Below are positions 52,127-61,033 of a stretch of 64,000 nt of DNA, one piece after another. Source of the stretch: Fulvivirgaceae bacterium JP3-4 (GTDB taxonomy: Bacteria > Bacteroidota > Bacteroidia > Cytophagales > Cyclobacteriaceae). Every line of letters starts with the position of its first letter. Position 1 is the stretch's first letter. The notes beneath the pieces were generated by a model. That model made no database searches. It was given only the letters and a program-made list of their open reading frames with translations, and had not been told where the DNA came from. The stretch lies in NCBI GenBank assembly GCA_029309925.1, contig JARKND010000004.1, positions 868,001 through 932,000 of the forward strand, given 5' to 3'. The position numbers were made by a program, and so were the translations under genes.

Positions 52127-52719
52127 TCAATTGCGCGTAGCAACCGATCTCACGAACGACACGATGATAAAGAGGATGACCACAAGCACGAAAAGAAATT
52201 TTATCGTTGCAGGCAACGTAAAGAGATAATGAAGGTCGGTGTTGCCGGTGAGGAACAAGTACATAAAAAGATTTTCAATAGCATCGAGGAAGCCGGCTCC
52301 CACGGAAAACGCCAGCATCACCTGGGAAATCTCATTCACTTCAGTTGAATAGGCATTCCGCGGATCCAGCAACAAAATCGACACAACGAAGAAGAGTGGA
52401 TAAGCGATCAGGAAAATATAGTCGAGCAGAATATTTTCTTTTGCCTTTTCGAGGATCATTGCAGACGGATCTACATTATCCTGCGCCTTAAAGCTGATGA
52501 CTGCCCCATTGCAATAGCCGCGTTTCCATTCCTGAACGATCTGATCTGCTTTATCTTTATTCCAGGCAAGTTCCAGCGAGATGATTCCGTTCGGGGCCTG
52601 ATTTGTTTTAAGACAACGCCCGGAGTCAATCATTTTCACCGCAGCCACAATCATGAAGAGTGCCGCAAAAGCGAGCGATAGTGCCGGGTGATTTCGTACA
52701 AGCTGGACGAACAATTTCA

Positions 52720-52720
<1 letters not shown>
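52127..52720 (-). CDS. integral membrane protein coupled to PIG-L
   Basis: 197 residues from ATG 52720. A hydrophobic helix is seen at ~13-30, a soluble part at ~35-95 containing 'CNGAVISFKAQDNVDPSAMI' and two Cys residues ('GRCLKTNQ', 'RGYCNGAV'), and three further helices at ~105-195. The family is not recognised. Its ATG overlaps the PIG-L stop by one base (TGATG), so the two are translationally coupled. The extracytoplasmic loop with two Cys may be disulphide-bonded. Confidence 0.75.
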
Positions 52721-53598
<878 letters not shown>

Positions 53599-53870
53599 GA
53601 GCAAGGTTTGTAACTAAATATAAGAATAGTTGTCCGGCTGAGCCAAGGGTTAGATTGCTTTAGGTAAGAAACGCTGCGAAATCATTAGAAAATTGAGGCA
53701 ATTCAGGCCGACCCTGAACAACTTTTCAAAAAATTCTCTCTTCTGTACAAAAAACATTGAAGCGAATGGTATACGCTTACTGAAAAAATGAACAGTCAGC
53801 AGAACGGTTTTTCGTTTATACAGCGTATGTTTTACGCGTAAGCTCTCCAGCAGAGACTTTCTCAACAACG

Positions 53871-53878
53871 TATCTTTG
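53871..53878 (+). promoter_or_regulatory. -7 element (TATCTTTG) of the gene at 53910
   Basis: Exact TAnnTTTG match, 31 bases ahead of the ATG at 53910. It sits at the end of a ~310-base stretch (53599-53909) in which no other gene or repeat is seen; a 72-codon minus-strand frame there has no support. Confidence 0.55.
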
Positions 53879-53909
53879 AATTATAGATTTACAGTAATCA
53901 CCTTTCTCC

Positions 53910-54116
53910 ATGAAGAATTTGGCTGTTTTTGTTCTCGCCTTGGTACTGGTCGGAGTCATGATCTTTGCCGGAGTTGATGGAATTCTCCGTGGCCATGCTA
54001 CGGGACCTTTTTTCATTTTCCTTGCCGCTTGTACTGCAACCGGCTTGTCGCTTGATGTCAATCGTCTGTTAAAGGAAAGGAACAGGCAACGGACCGCGCG
54101 CAAGTTAGGGCGGTAA
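53910..54116 (+). CDS. small two-helix membrane protein
   Basis: 68 residues, with hydrophobic helices at ~3-22 and ~30-46 and a strongly basic tail ('LLKERNRQRTARKLGR'). No family is recognised. The tail probably lies in the cytoplasm. Confidence 0.55.
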   Translation: MKNLAVFVLALVLVGVMIFAGVDGILRGHATGPFFIFLAACTATGLSLDVNRLLKERNRQRTARKLGR

Positions 54117-54150
54117 CTTTTTTCAGGCTTCGCGCTCTGGCATTATTTTT

Positions 54151-54181
54151 TTAAACCGGCTATAGGGATAGTCCGGTTTAA
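54151..54181 (+). terminator. hairpin between the gene at 53910 and SemiSWEET
   Basis: TTAAACCGG (54151-54159) pairs with CCGGTTTAA (54173-54181), with an inner CTAT/ATAG pair. There is no long T-tract after it, so it may be a weak terminator or a 5' leader structure for SemiSWEET at 54197. Confidence 0.5.
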
Positions 54182-54196
54182 TTTCATTTCCGCCAG

Positions 54197-54454
54197 ATGA
54201 CAGAATGGGTTGGTATTGCTGCGGGGGTCTTCACTTCAGCGTCTCTTCTTCCGCAGTTGATCAAACTCCTCCGCGAGAAAAAGGCACACGACATTTCATT
54301 ATTTTTTCTACTTACTCTGCTGATAGGCCTTGCGCTATGGGTCTGGTATGGGATCATAAAAAATGATATCCCCATCATAGCAACAAATTCCTTTTCCATC
54401 GTTGTTAATACATTGATGATCATTTATGGAATCCGCTACAAACGTGAATCTTAA
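54197..54454 (+). CDS. SemiSWEET sugar transporter
   Basis: 85 residues with three membrane helices and the PQ-loop motif 'SLLPQLIKLLREKKAHDIS' in the first. The rest reads 'LALWVWYGIIKNDIPIIATN' and 'SIVVNTLMIIYGIRYKR', the standard MtN3/SemiSWEET triple-helix unit. Two copies form a transport channel for a mono- or disaccharide in the inner membrane. The Asn in 'IATNSF' is the conserved substrate-site residue. Confidence 0.9.
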   Translation: MTEWVGIAAGVFTSASLLPQLIKLLREKKAHDISLFFLLTLLIGLALWVWYGIIKNDIPIIATNSFSIVVNTLMIIYGIRYKRES

Positions 54455-54510
54455 GATCACAGCTTATGCCATATTGAACTAAATCAGTCAGATTACGCTT
54501 ATATAGTCAA

Positions 54511-54900
54511 ATGTTGCCAGTTAAGATTTACACCCGTAAACGAATTTTCAACTATTACACGGGGCTCTCGTTTTTCATCTTCATCTGGATCTCCAAGCTT
54601 ACCAAAGATGAAGTGCAGCTAGTCCGACACGAGAAAATTCACTTTCTCCAGCAAGTGGAAATGTTGTTCATTTTTCACTGGATCTTCTACGGCTTGTTTT
54701 ATGCAATTTCCAGGCTGAAGGGCCATGGCCATTACGTAGCCTATCGCTACAATCCGTTCGAAATGGAGGCCTATGCGAACGAACATGACGAGGCCTACCT
54801 CAAGAAAAGAAAAATTTTTGCCTGGGCTCCCTACATTCTAACGTACAACAAGTTCCTCACGGAAAATTTTCGAGGCCTCGACAAGGAGAAGCGGTTTTAA
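54511..54900 (+). CDS. small HExxH membrane-associated protein, probable metallopeptidase-like
   Basis: 129 residues. 'QLVRHEKIHFLQQ' gives His40-Glu41-x-x-His44, a zinc-peptidase motif, and 'NPFEMEAYANE' (Glu84, Glu86) is a good third-ligand region, spaced ~40 residues on. Between them lies one hydrophobic helix (~50-66). This resembles minimal gluzincins; I do not recognise a named family. The catalytic core is just long enough to fold. Its stop codon overlaps that of the DUF952 gene by four bases. Function unknown; it could also be a non-catalytic metal protein. Confidence 0.65.
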   Translation: MLPVKIYTRKRIFNYYTGLSFFIFIWISKLTKDEVQLVRHEKIHFLQQVEMLFIFHWIFYGLFYAISRLKGHGHYVAYRYNPFEMEAYANEHDEAYLKKRKIFAWAPYILTYNKFLTENFRGLDKEKRF

Positions 54901-55229
54901 GAATAACGTGCTTTCAGCATCAGCAATCCGTCTGGATTGAATGGTCTGATGATTTCAACGATCGCATTTTTATTCAACGCACCATAGATGTGCGGGTAAA
55001 GCTCTGCATTGGTCGATGGTTCGTAGAGAAGTCGTGCCGAAAGTTTCGTTTCATCGATTACCAGGAGCAAAAGGTCGTTTCTTCCCGAATAATAGCGTTG
55101 CAGAACTCCTTCCAGCTGCCGCAGCTCTGAAGTGTGAATAAACCCTTCTCGCTTAAACGCCTCGGGAGCATACTCCTTCTTTCCCTCAAGGGCGGCCCAT
55201 TCTTTTTCTGTTGAGATATGGTAGATCAT
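54897..55229 (-). CDS. DUF952 protein
   Basis: 110 residues from ATG 55229. 'MIYHISTEKEWAAL' and 'REGFIHTSELRQLEGVLQRY' with 'LYPHIYGALNKNAIVEI' match DUF952, small cytoplasmic proteins of the ADP-ribosyltransferase-like superfamily whose function is unknown. It is convergent and overlapping with the HExxH gene. It is divergent from the Nei-like gene by about 40 bases. Confidence 0.88.
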   Translation of the reverse strand: MIYHISTEKEWAALEGKKEYAPEAFKREGFIHTSELRQLEGVLQRYYSGRNDLLLLVIDETKLSARLLYEPSTNAELYPHIYGALNKNAIVEIIRPFNPDGLLMLKARYS

Positions 55230-55269
55230 CTGCAACAGCAATCTACAAAAACATTAAATGACTTAGCAA

Positions 55270-56001
55270 GTGGAAGGACCGTCACTCGTTATTCTGAAAG
55301 AAGAACTCAGACCATTCAGGGGGAAGTCTGTTGCTGAAGCATCGGGCTCTTCGAAGCTAGACTACGAGAGAATCACCGGGCAGAAAATCAAGGCCTTCAG
55401 ATCATGGGGAAAACATTTTTTGATCGAGTTCAGGACTTTTAGTTTACGGATCCACTTCCTCATGTTCGGAAGTTACCGCATTAATGAAAGAAAAGATGCA
55501 AAGCCGAGACTTACGCTCAGGTTTAATGATGAAACTGAAATCAACTTCTACGCCACCGCCATCATTGAAATCGAAGAACCGCTGGATGATGTTTACGATT
55601 GGTCCACGGATGTGATGAGCGACAGCTGGGATCCTCAAAAGGCACGCAAGAAACTGAAGAGAAATCCTGAAACGAACGTAAGTGACGCGCTACTGGATCA
55701 GAATGTCTTCTCAGGTGTTGGCAACATTATTAAGAACGAAGTACTCTTTCGAATTCATGTGCACCCGGACAGCGTAGTCGGAAAGTTGCCACCACGGAAG
55801 CTTACAGAGCTAATCACCGAAGCAAGAAACTACAGCTTCGATTTTTACCACTGGAAAAAACTCTACCAGCTAAAGAAGCACTGGCTGATCTACACGAAGC
55901 GAAAATGTCCGCGCTGTAGCATCCCTGTGTTTAAGGAATACACCGGAAAGAGTAAACGCAGGAGCTTCTTTTGCAACAATTGTCAAAAGCTTTACAGCTG
56001 A
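55270..56001 (+). CDS. Nei/Fpg-like DNA glycosylase lacking Pro-2
   Basis: 243 residues from GTG 55270; an in-frame TAG two codons before makes this start fixed. The fold is that of Fpg/Nei: 'SWGKHFLIEFRTFSLRIHFL' (Lys48 region), helix-two-turn-helix 'NVSDALLDQNVFSGVGNII', and a C-terminal zinc finger with Cys213, Cys216, Cys235 and Cys238. The usual start is M-P-E-G/L-P, where Pro becomes the catalytic N-terminus. Here it is M-E-G-P, so the catalytic Pro is absent and Glu follows Met. It may use another nucleophile, bind damage without cutting, or act as a lyase-deficient glycosylase. Confidence 0.88.
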   Translation: MEGPSLVILKEELRPFRGKSVAEASGSSKLDYERITGQKIKAFRSWGKHFLIEFRTFSLRIHFLMFGSYRINERKDAKPRLTLRFNDETEINFYATAIIEIEEPLDDVYDWSTDVMSDSWDPQKARKKLKRNPETNVSDALLDQNVFSGVGNIIKNEVLFRIHVHPDSVVGKLPPRKLTELITEARNYSFDFYHWKKLYQLKKHWLIYTKRKCPRCSIPVFKEYTGKSKRRSFFCNNCQKLYS

Positions 56002-56086
56002 AATCCCACAATTCGCACGCATTCAATAGCATCCGGGTGTAACTTTTCGGATATTCCGCAGTAGTCTATATCTAACCCGGATCATC

Positions 56087-58486
56087 ATGCTCAGAAACTA
56101 CCTCGCGATCACCTGGCGCAATATCCGTCAGAATCCGCTCTACGCATTTATCAACATTTTCTCACTTGCCATCGGACTCGCCAGCTGCATCGCTATCTAC
56201 CTGTTTATTGCCGATGAACGAAGCTTTGACGACTTCCACACCCAGAAAGAAAATATTTACCGCCTTGATGAAGTGCAGAACTTCACCGGTACGAAAACCC
56301 AGAAGGTAGCCTTGTCGATGCCCGGCATGGCACCGGCCCTCAAAGACGAATTCCCTGAAATCAGAATTATTACGAGGTTTTGGAATCGTGGAAAAAACCT
56401 GGTTGAGAACGGAAGTCAAAAGCTGCAGGTTGAAAACATGGCCTACGTTGACAGCACATTCCTTGACATCTTCGACTACAAACTGCTTGAAGGGGATCGC
56501 GCTACTGTGCTGGATGAACCCTATACTGTTGCTGTTACGGAAGAAACAGCCCTTAAGTTTTTTCCGGAGATCAGCAAAGCCATGGGCGGCTTATTAAAGA
56601 TACGCGACCACGAATATAAGATCACTGGTATCCTGGCAAACGTCCCCGAAAACTCCCATTTAAAATTCAACATTCTCCTTTCGATCCCCAGCATCGTGAG
56701 GGAAAATCCGCAGTTTAACGACCGCTGGGGTTCAAACTTTCTGAACACATACATGTTGCTGGAGAATGATGCGAATGTGAAGTCGATGGAAGAACGGTTT
56801 CCTGCGTTCATGAGTCGTCACATGGACGATCCGAAGATCAACGACTATTACAAACTTTTTCTCCAGAAGCTGGAAGATGTTCATCTCGCATCCACTGACA
56901 TCGAGCATGACTACAACAACTACCGCAAATTCAATGGAGAATACCTCGATGTATTTTCTATCGTGGGCATTTTTATTCTGCTGATTGCGGCCGTGAATTT
57001 TATGAACCTCACCACCGCGCGCTCTTCTCATCGCTGGAAAGAAATCGGAGTGAGAAAAACGGTTGGAGCCAAAAAGCTTCAGCTCTTCAACCAGTTCATC
57101 TTTGAATCAACAACATTAGCCTTCCTCGCGCTGGCTGTAGGCGTTCTGATGAACTTCCTGCTTGTGCCGATGCTCAACGAACTCATCGGAAGGCAGCTTT
57201 CAGTACTTTCCTTTATTTCAAAGCCTGAAAACATCGGGTTCATCCTGCTAATGACAATCGGCCTGGGTATCCTTACGGGAATCTATCCAGCATTCTATAT
57301 GACATCGTTCAACATGTCGCGTGTGTTGAAAGGCGGAGGAAAAGGTGAAGGCCGTTCTGTTTTCAGAAGCGGGTTGGTCGTGGTGCAGTTTGGCCTGGCG
57401 CTGGCGATGATCGTCAGTACCTTCATCGTACTCCAGCAGCTGTCGTACATGAAAAACAAAGACATCGGCTTCAACAAAGACCAGATGATGCTGGTCGAAC
57501 TCAACGGTGAGGCCAATCAGAAGTTCGATGTGATCAAAACCGAACTTCTCAAAAGCAAATTGATCCAGGGCGTAACGGCATCCGGCCAGCGACTCGGCAA
57601 CAACTTTCACCAGTGGGGTTTCAAGGTGAAAGCCGACACCGGCATCATGAGTCTTACGCCAAGCAACGTAAACGTGGAGTATGACTTCCTGAAAGTATAT
57701 GGTATCAAGGTGAAAGATGGCCGCGGCTTCGATAAGGATATTGTGCGCGACAAGGGTTTTGCTTTTGTAATCAATGAATCTTTGGCGAAGGAACTTGGCA
57801 TCAGGAACATTGTAGGCACGCCTGCCGGACACGCCTGGTATGCTGACGACACGCTCGGAACAGTGATTGGTGTTACAGAAGATTTCAACTTCAACTCCCT
57901 GCACCACAAAGTAAACACACTCAGTATGGTAGTTCATCCCGACTGGGGCTATGACGAGCTTTCCGTCAAGATTGATGGCGCCAACGTTGAAGAATCTATC
58001 GCCTATGTGAAGAAGGTATGGGAACAGAATGTGAGCAACTTCCCGTTCAGCTATTCTTTCCTCGATGAGCATTTCCAAGTATTGTACCGATCAGATCAGC
58101 AGATGAGTTCCGTTGTGACCATCATGGCAACGCTTGCCGTCATGATCTCGTGTATGGGATTATTCGGCCTTGCCGCGATCACAACCGAACGAAAAACGAA
58201 AGAGATTGGAATCCGGAAGGCGCTGGGGGCAAGTGAAGGTCAGATCACATTCCTGCTTTCTAAAAATTTTGCATTCCTCGTTCTGGTTTCATTTTTATTG
58301 GCGAGTCCGGTAACGTACTGGCTACTGTCGAGTTGGCTGGAAAGCTTTGCATTCCGCATCGAGATCAATCCGCTGTACTTCGTGCTTGGAGGTGTAGTCG
58401 CACTGATGATTGCTTTGGGAACCATTAGTTTCCACACGATCCGATCCGCGAAAGCGAACCCGGTGAAAGCGTTACGCTATGAGTGA
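56087..58486 (+). CDS. FtsX/MacB-type permease (orphan, no ATPase)
   Basis: 799 residues, on the plus strand, a paralogue of those at 20071, 26003 and 28440. N-terminal 'LAITWRNIRQNPLYAFINI', FtsX domain with 'RSSHRWKEIGVRKTVGAKK', a second periplasmic domain, and a terminal FtsX domain with 'TERKTKEIGIRKALGAS'. No ATPase gene nearby. It is followed at once by two GT-rich repeat tracts. Confidence 0.9.
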   Translation: MLRNYLAITWRNIRQNPLYAFINIFSLAIGLASCIAIYLFIADERSFDDFHTQKENIYRLDEVQNFTGTKTQKVALSMPGMAPALKDEFPEIRIITRFWNRGKNLVENGSQKLQVENMAYVDSTFLDIFDYKLLEGDRATVLDEPYTVAVTEETALKFFPEISKAMGGLLKIRDHEYKITGILANVPENSHLKFNILLSIPSIVRENPQFNDRWGSNFLNTYMLLENDANVKSMEERFPAFMSRHMDDPKINDYYKLFLQKLEDVHLASTDIEHDYNNYRKFNGEYLDVFSIVGIFILLIAAVNFMNLTTARSSHRWKEIGVRKTVGAKKLQLFNQFIFESTTLAFLALAVGVLMNFLLVPMLNELIGRQLSVLSFISKPENIGFILLMTIGLGILTGIYPAFYMTSFNMSRVLKGGGKGEGRSVFRSGLVVVQFGLALAMIVSTFIVLQQLSYMKNKDIGFNKDQMMLVELNGEANQKFDVIKTELLKSKLIQGVTASGQRLGNNFHQWGFKVKADTGIMSLTPSNVNVEYDFLKVYGIKVKDGRGFDKDIVRDKGFAFVINESLAKELGIRNIVGTPAGHAWYADDTLGTVIGVTEDFNFNSLHHKVNTLSMVVHPDWGYDELSVKIDGANVEESIAYVKKVWEQNVSNFPFSYSFLDEHFQVLYRSDQQMSSVVTIMATLAVMISCMGLFGLAAITTERKTKEIGIRKALGASEGQITFLLSKNFAFLVLVSFLLASPVTYWLLSSWLESFAFRIEINPLYFVLGGVVALMIALGTISFHTIRSAKANPVKALRYE

Positions 58487-58496
58487 GGCGAAACAG

Positions 58497-58612
58497 TTTT
58501 AGGTTTTAGGTTTCAGGTTCAAAGTTCAAGGTTCCGAGTTCAAAGTTCAAGGTTCCGAGTTCAAAGTTTCGAGTTTGGGGTTTCGAGTTCCGAGTTTCGA
58601 GTTCAGAGTTGC
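58497..58612 (+). repeat. GGTTC/GAGTT-rich short tandem repeat tract
   Basis: Built from 7- to 8-base units such as GGTTTCA, AAGTTCA and CGAGTTC, with the stretch GTTCAAAGTTCAAGGTTCCGA present twice in tandem (quoted here only by its pattern). It starts 10 bases after the stop of the permease at 56087. Confidence 0.85.
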
Positions 58613-58649
58613 AGCTCTCCGATCCAGGTCTCGATAGATTTGAAGTTAA

Positions 58650-58748
58650 TTCGTCTGTTGGCTTTGGTTCTTTTGGTTTTTGCGGGATTTGGTTTTTGGA
58701 TCTTGGCTTTTGGGATTTGTTACTTGGATCTTGGCTTTTGGGTTTTGA
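58650..58748 (+). repeat. TTTGG-rich tract overlapping the end of the ceramidase-like gene
   Basis: Units of GGATCTTGGCTTTTGG and TTTTGG; it shares the exact 17-base stretch TTGGCTTTTGGGTTTTG (58731-58747) with 15663-15679. It supplies the last nine codons and the stop (58720) of the ceramidase-like gene on the minus strand, so the repeat has grown into a gene end. Confidence 0.8.
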
Positions 58749-60087
58749 TTATCACGCCCGCCATGACTTCCATGACGAATTCGCCCGTGCCCGGTGCATA
58801 CCAGTTCATCAGCTGCGTTTCGAAATATTTGTTATCGTAGTATTGCTCAGGTGTGAGGTAGCCAATATACCCACCGTTGAAGCTTGTTGTAATGAGGTGC
58901 TTGCCTGATTTTTCCGCTATGAAATCCAGCCTTGGCATAAATTCCCCGGAAAAATCTGCAGGGGCGCCAAGCATGATAAGATTGCCGATCTGAATTCCTG
59001 TCACATCCACAGGATATTCTCCAAGTGCAGACCTGAAGAGCCATGAACGCACTTTCAAGTCAGGCGTGACTTTCACCTGCGGATCACTCAGGTGCAGCGG
59101 CACGCGAAAGCCCCTGATCTGAAAGCCTTCCACCTTCTCGAAATCGCGGCCGGATTCTTTGACACTTGTAGTAAGTTCGTTCGCCATCCAGTCAAAACAG
59201 TTCCAGCCGTATTCCGGTGCGCCAGGTTTGTGACTTCCCACAGCACCTGCCATAAACATCGCAAAATCATAACCGCTGCTCTCTAGTGCATCGACAAATT
59301 TACCGGGATAGTCGCGTGAGAGCTCGAGGTCCCTGGAATAAAGACAGGTGGCGTGTGCCGAGTACGTTGCAAGCAAAAGTTTAACGCTATCCTTTCTGTG
59401 AACTTCCACAAGTCTTAGAAACGGATCCTCAGGCCCGTTGTTGATAAGCCTGTTGTTAACAGCCTCGCCATTGGCAACCTTCCCGAAGCGAATCTCAGCA
59501 TCCTGCATATTTTCCTGTGCAGCGAGGATCGAGGTGACAATTTTCGAAGTGATAAATTGAATCATCGACTCTTCATATGAGCCATAAATAAAGCCTGCCG
59601 CACCCTCACCCCAGTTGCCAATGCTATTGTGGGTGTGCGTTGCTCCAAGAAAAACATCTTCGATTCTGAATCCCGTTGATGGCAATTGTTGTTCAAGCGC
59701 CTGCGTCACCTTCGGAGGGATCAGCAGCAGATCGGCAGACACGATGGCAACTTTTTGAACTCCGTTGCTGATCACCATCGTCCGGACAAAGATCGAGTCC
59801 GCTACTTTCGTGTAGTGCTTGCCTCTGCGGTTGCCGTATCCCGCAAGGGCAACCGGTGATGACGGTGTCAGATTTACTTTTGAATATCCAACCGAAAATG
59901 CTGCAGCCATACTGCTGTCTGTAACTACATCAATCGCATCAAGCTCATTAAACGTCTGGCGATAACCGGATTGCTCGGATGCGGGTGTCCGGTCAACAAC
60001 GCCAATTGATACTGCCAGGAAAAGAATAATGATCCCGATAAGGATTAAGAAGACAATAAAGATTTTCCTGAGAACCCGTTTGACCAT
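58720..60087 (-). CDS. neutral ceramidase-like protein (alkaline ceramidase family, N-terminal domain)
   Basis: 455 residues. N-terminal membrane anchor or signal (~10-30). 'FSVGYSKVNLTPSSPVALAG' and 'VAIVSADLLLIPPKVTQAL' with 'LGATHTHNSIGNWGEG' carry the zinc His and neighbouring residues of Ceramidase_alk. 'YSAHATCLYSRDLELSRDYP' provides the second set. The C-terminal immunoglobulin-like domain of full-length neutral ceramidases (about 650 residues) is missing. The last residues 'TQKPRSK' come from the repeat tract. It may cleave ceramides or other N-acyl lipids outside the cell; sphingolipids are present in many Bacteroidota. Confidence 0.85.
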   Translation of the reverse strand: MVKRVLRKIFIVFLILIGIIILFLAVSIGVVDRTPASEQSGYRQTFNELDAIDVVTDSSMAAAFSVGYSKVNLTPSSPVALAGYGNRRGKHYTKVADSIFVRTMVISNGVQKVAIVSADLLLIPPKVTQALEQQLPSTGFRIEDVFLGATHTHNSIGNWGEGAAGFIYGSYEESMIQFITSKIVTSILAAQENMQDAEIRFGKVANGEAVNNRLINNGPEDPFLRLVEVHRKDSVKLLLATYSAHATCLYSRDLELSRDYPGKFVDALESSGYDFAMFMAGAVGSHKPGAPEYGWNCFDWMANELTTSVKESGRDFEKVEGFQIRGFRVPLHLSDPQVKVTPDLKVRSWLFRSALGEYPVDVTGIQIGNLIMLGAPADFSGEFMPRLDFIAEKSGKHLITTSFNGGYIGYLTPEQYYDNKYFETQLMNWYAPGTGEFVMEVMAGVIIKTQKPRSK

Positions 60088-60141
60088 TCAAAAATGCAAT
60101 GACAAGCACGAAGGTACAGAAAGAATTCTCAGAAAATACGC

Positions 60142-60933
60142 TCAGATCTCTTCAAAGAAGTAACGCGTTTCGTACGAACCGGTGGAACCGATGTGCAAAA
60201 ATGTAATTGTACTTTCACGCTTCACCGGGTAGCCGTTGGAGTTGTATTCGTACACGTAGTCTTCGATAGCAAAGGCAACCCCATTTTTATTCTTCTGTAC
60301 CATTCGTCCGGGGTTGTTTCTGTGGAGTTGAAGACCGGTGTTCAGCGTATGAAAATCAAAGTGCGAATCTGCGCTAAGAAAATTGTCGTAGCGGTCGTAC
60401 TCGTAAATGGACTCCAGCGAAAATGCGGTGTCTTTAAAACTAAATTCTTTCACAGACGAAATATTCCCGACAGGATCAAAGGCATACGTAATCTTGCCCA
60501 TCAGCCTGACGTCACCATTTTCGTACTTGTATGTCTGCATGTCCCTGATCAGGCCATTAGCCTGATAAGAAAACACGTACCTGCCCGAAGGTGCGCCTTT
60601 AATCTTTTCTTCCGTCTTTACAATCCTGCCATTCTCCCAGGTATACTCGTACAACCTCTCATTGTCGATAAGGGAAGAAACAATCTTACCTTCAGCATTG
60701 TATTCAAAATCCTGAACCGTTGAAATAATCTGTTTGTCCGGCATTTCAGATTCTGAAAGCACCCGTGTGACCTGGCCAGCCTGGTTATAAATGAGTTCGC
60801 GCTTGTATGCAACCTCTTCAATCCGGAGCGGACGAAGTGTAGTAGCTTTTGAGGGCGCGTTATCATCCTCACATGAGGAAAATGAAAAGGCAATCAGCAC
60901 CAACGCAAGTATGAGGGGGATTCTTTTTGTCAT
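60142..60933 (-). CDS. YD-repeat-like lipoprotein
   Basis: 263 residues, with lipobox 'IAFSFSSC'. Several blades of the form 'RELIYNQAGQVTRVLS', 'DFEYNAEGKIVSSL', 'EYTWENGRIVKTEE', 'TYAFDPVGNISSVKEF' and 'YEYNSNGYPVKRE' give an RHS/YD-like beta pattern of about 20-30 residues each. Such lipoproteins of Bacteroidota are often labelled 'hypothetical' or DUF4595-like; no enzymatic role is known. It ends about 55 bases upstream of the ceramidase-like gene on the same strand. Confidence 0.7.
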   Translation of the reverse strand: MTKRIPLILALVLIAFSFSSCEDDNAPSKATTLRPLRIEEVAYKRELIYNQAGQVTRVLSESEMPDKQIISTVQDFEYNAEGKIVSSLIDNERLYEYTWENGRIVKTEEKIKGAPSGRYVFSYQANGLIRDMQTYKYENGDVRLMGKITYAFDPVGNISSVKEFSFKDTAFSLESIYEYDRYDNFLSADSHFDFHTLNTGLQLHRNNPGRMVQKNKNGVAFAIEDYVYEYNSNGYPVKRESTITFLHIGSTGSYETRYFFEEI

Positions 60934-61033
60934 ATCGATTCCATTATGTCCGTAGACAGGTTGTACGGAAGAGTGGTTCGAAGGGATATGAAAAATTTGT
61001 TAAAATACCGTGAATTGCGCTACGGTGATTACC

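Noticed and set aside
53650-53868. 72-codon minus-strand frame between PIG-L and the gene at 53910
   Set aside because: No family, odd composition, and no promoter or RBS; treated as non-coding.
57248-58078. 276-codon minus-strand frame
   Set aside because: Shadow of the permease at 56087, whose domains and motifs are clear.
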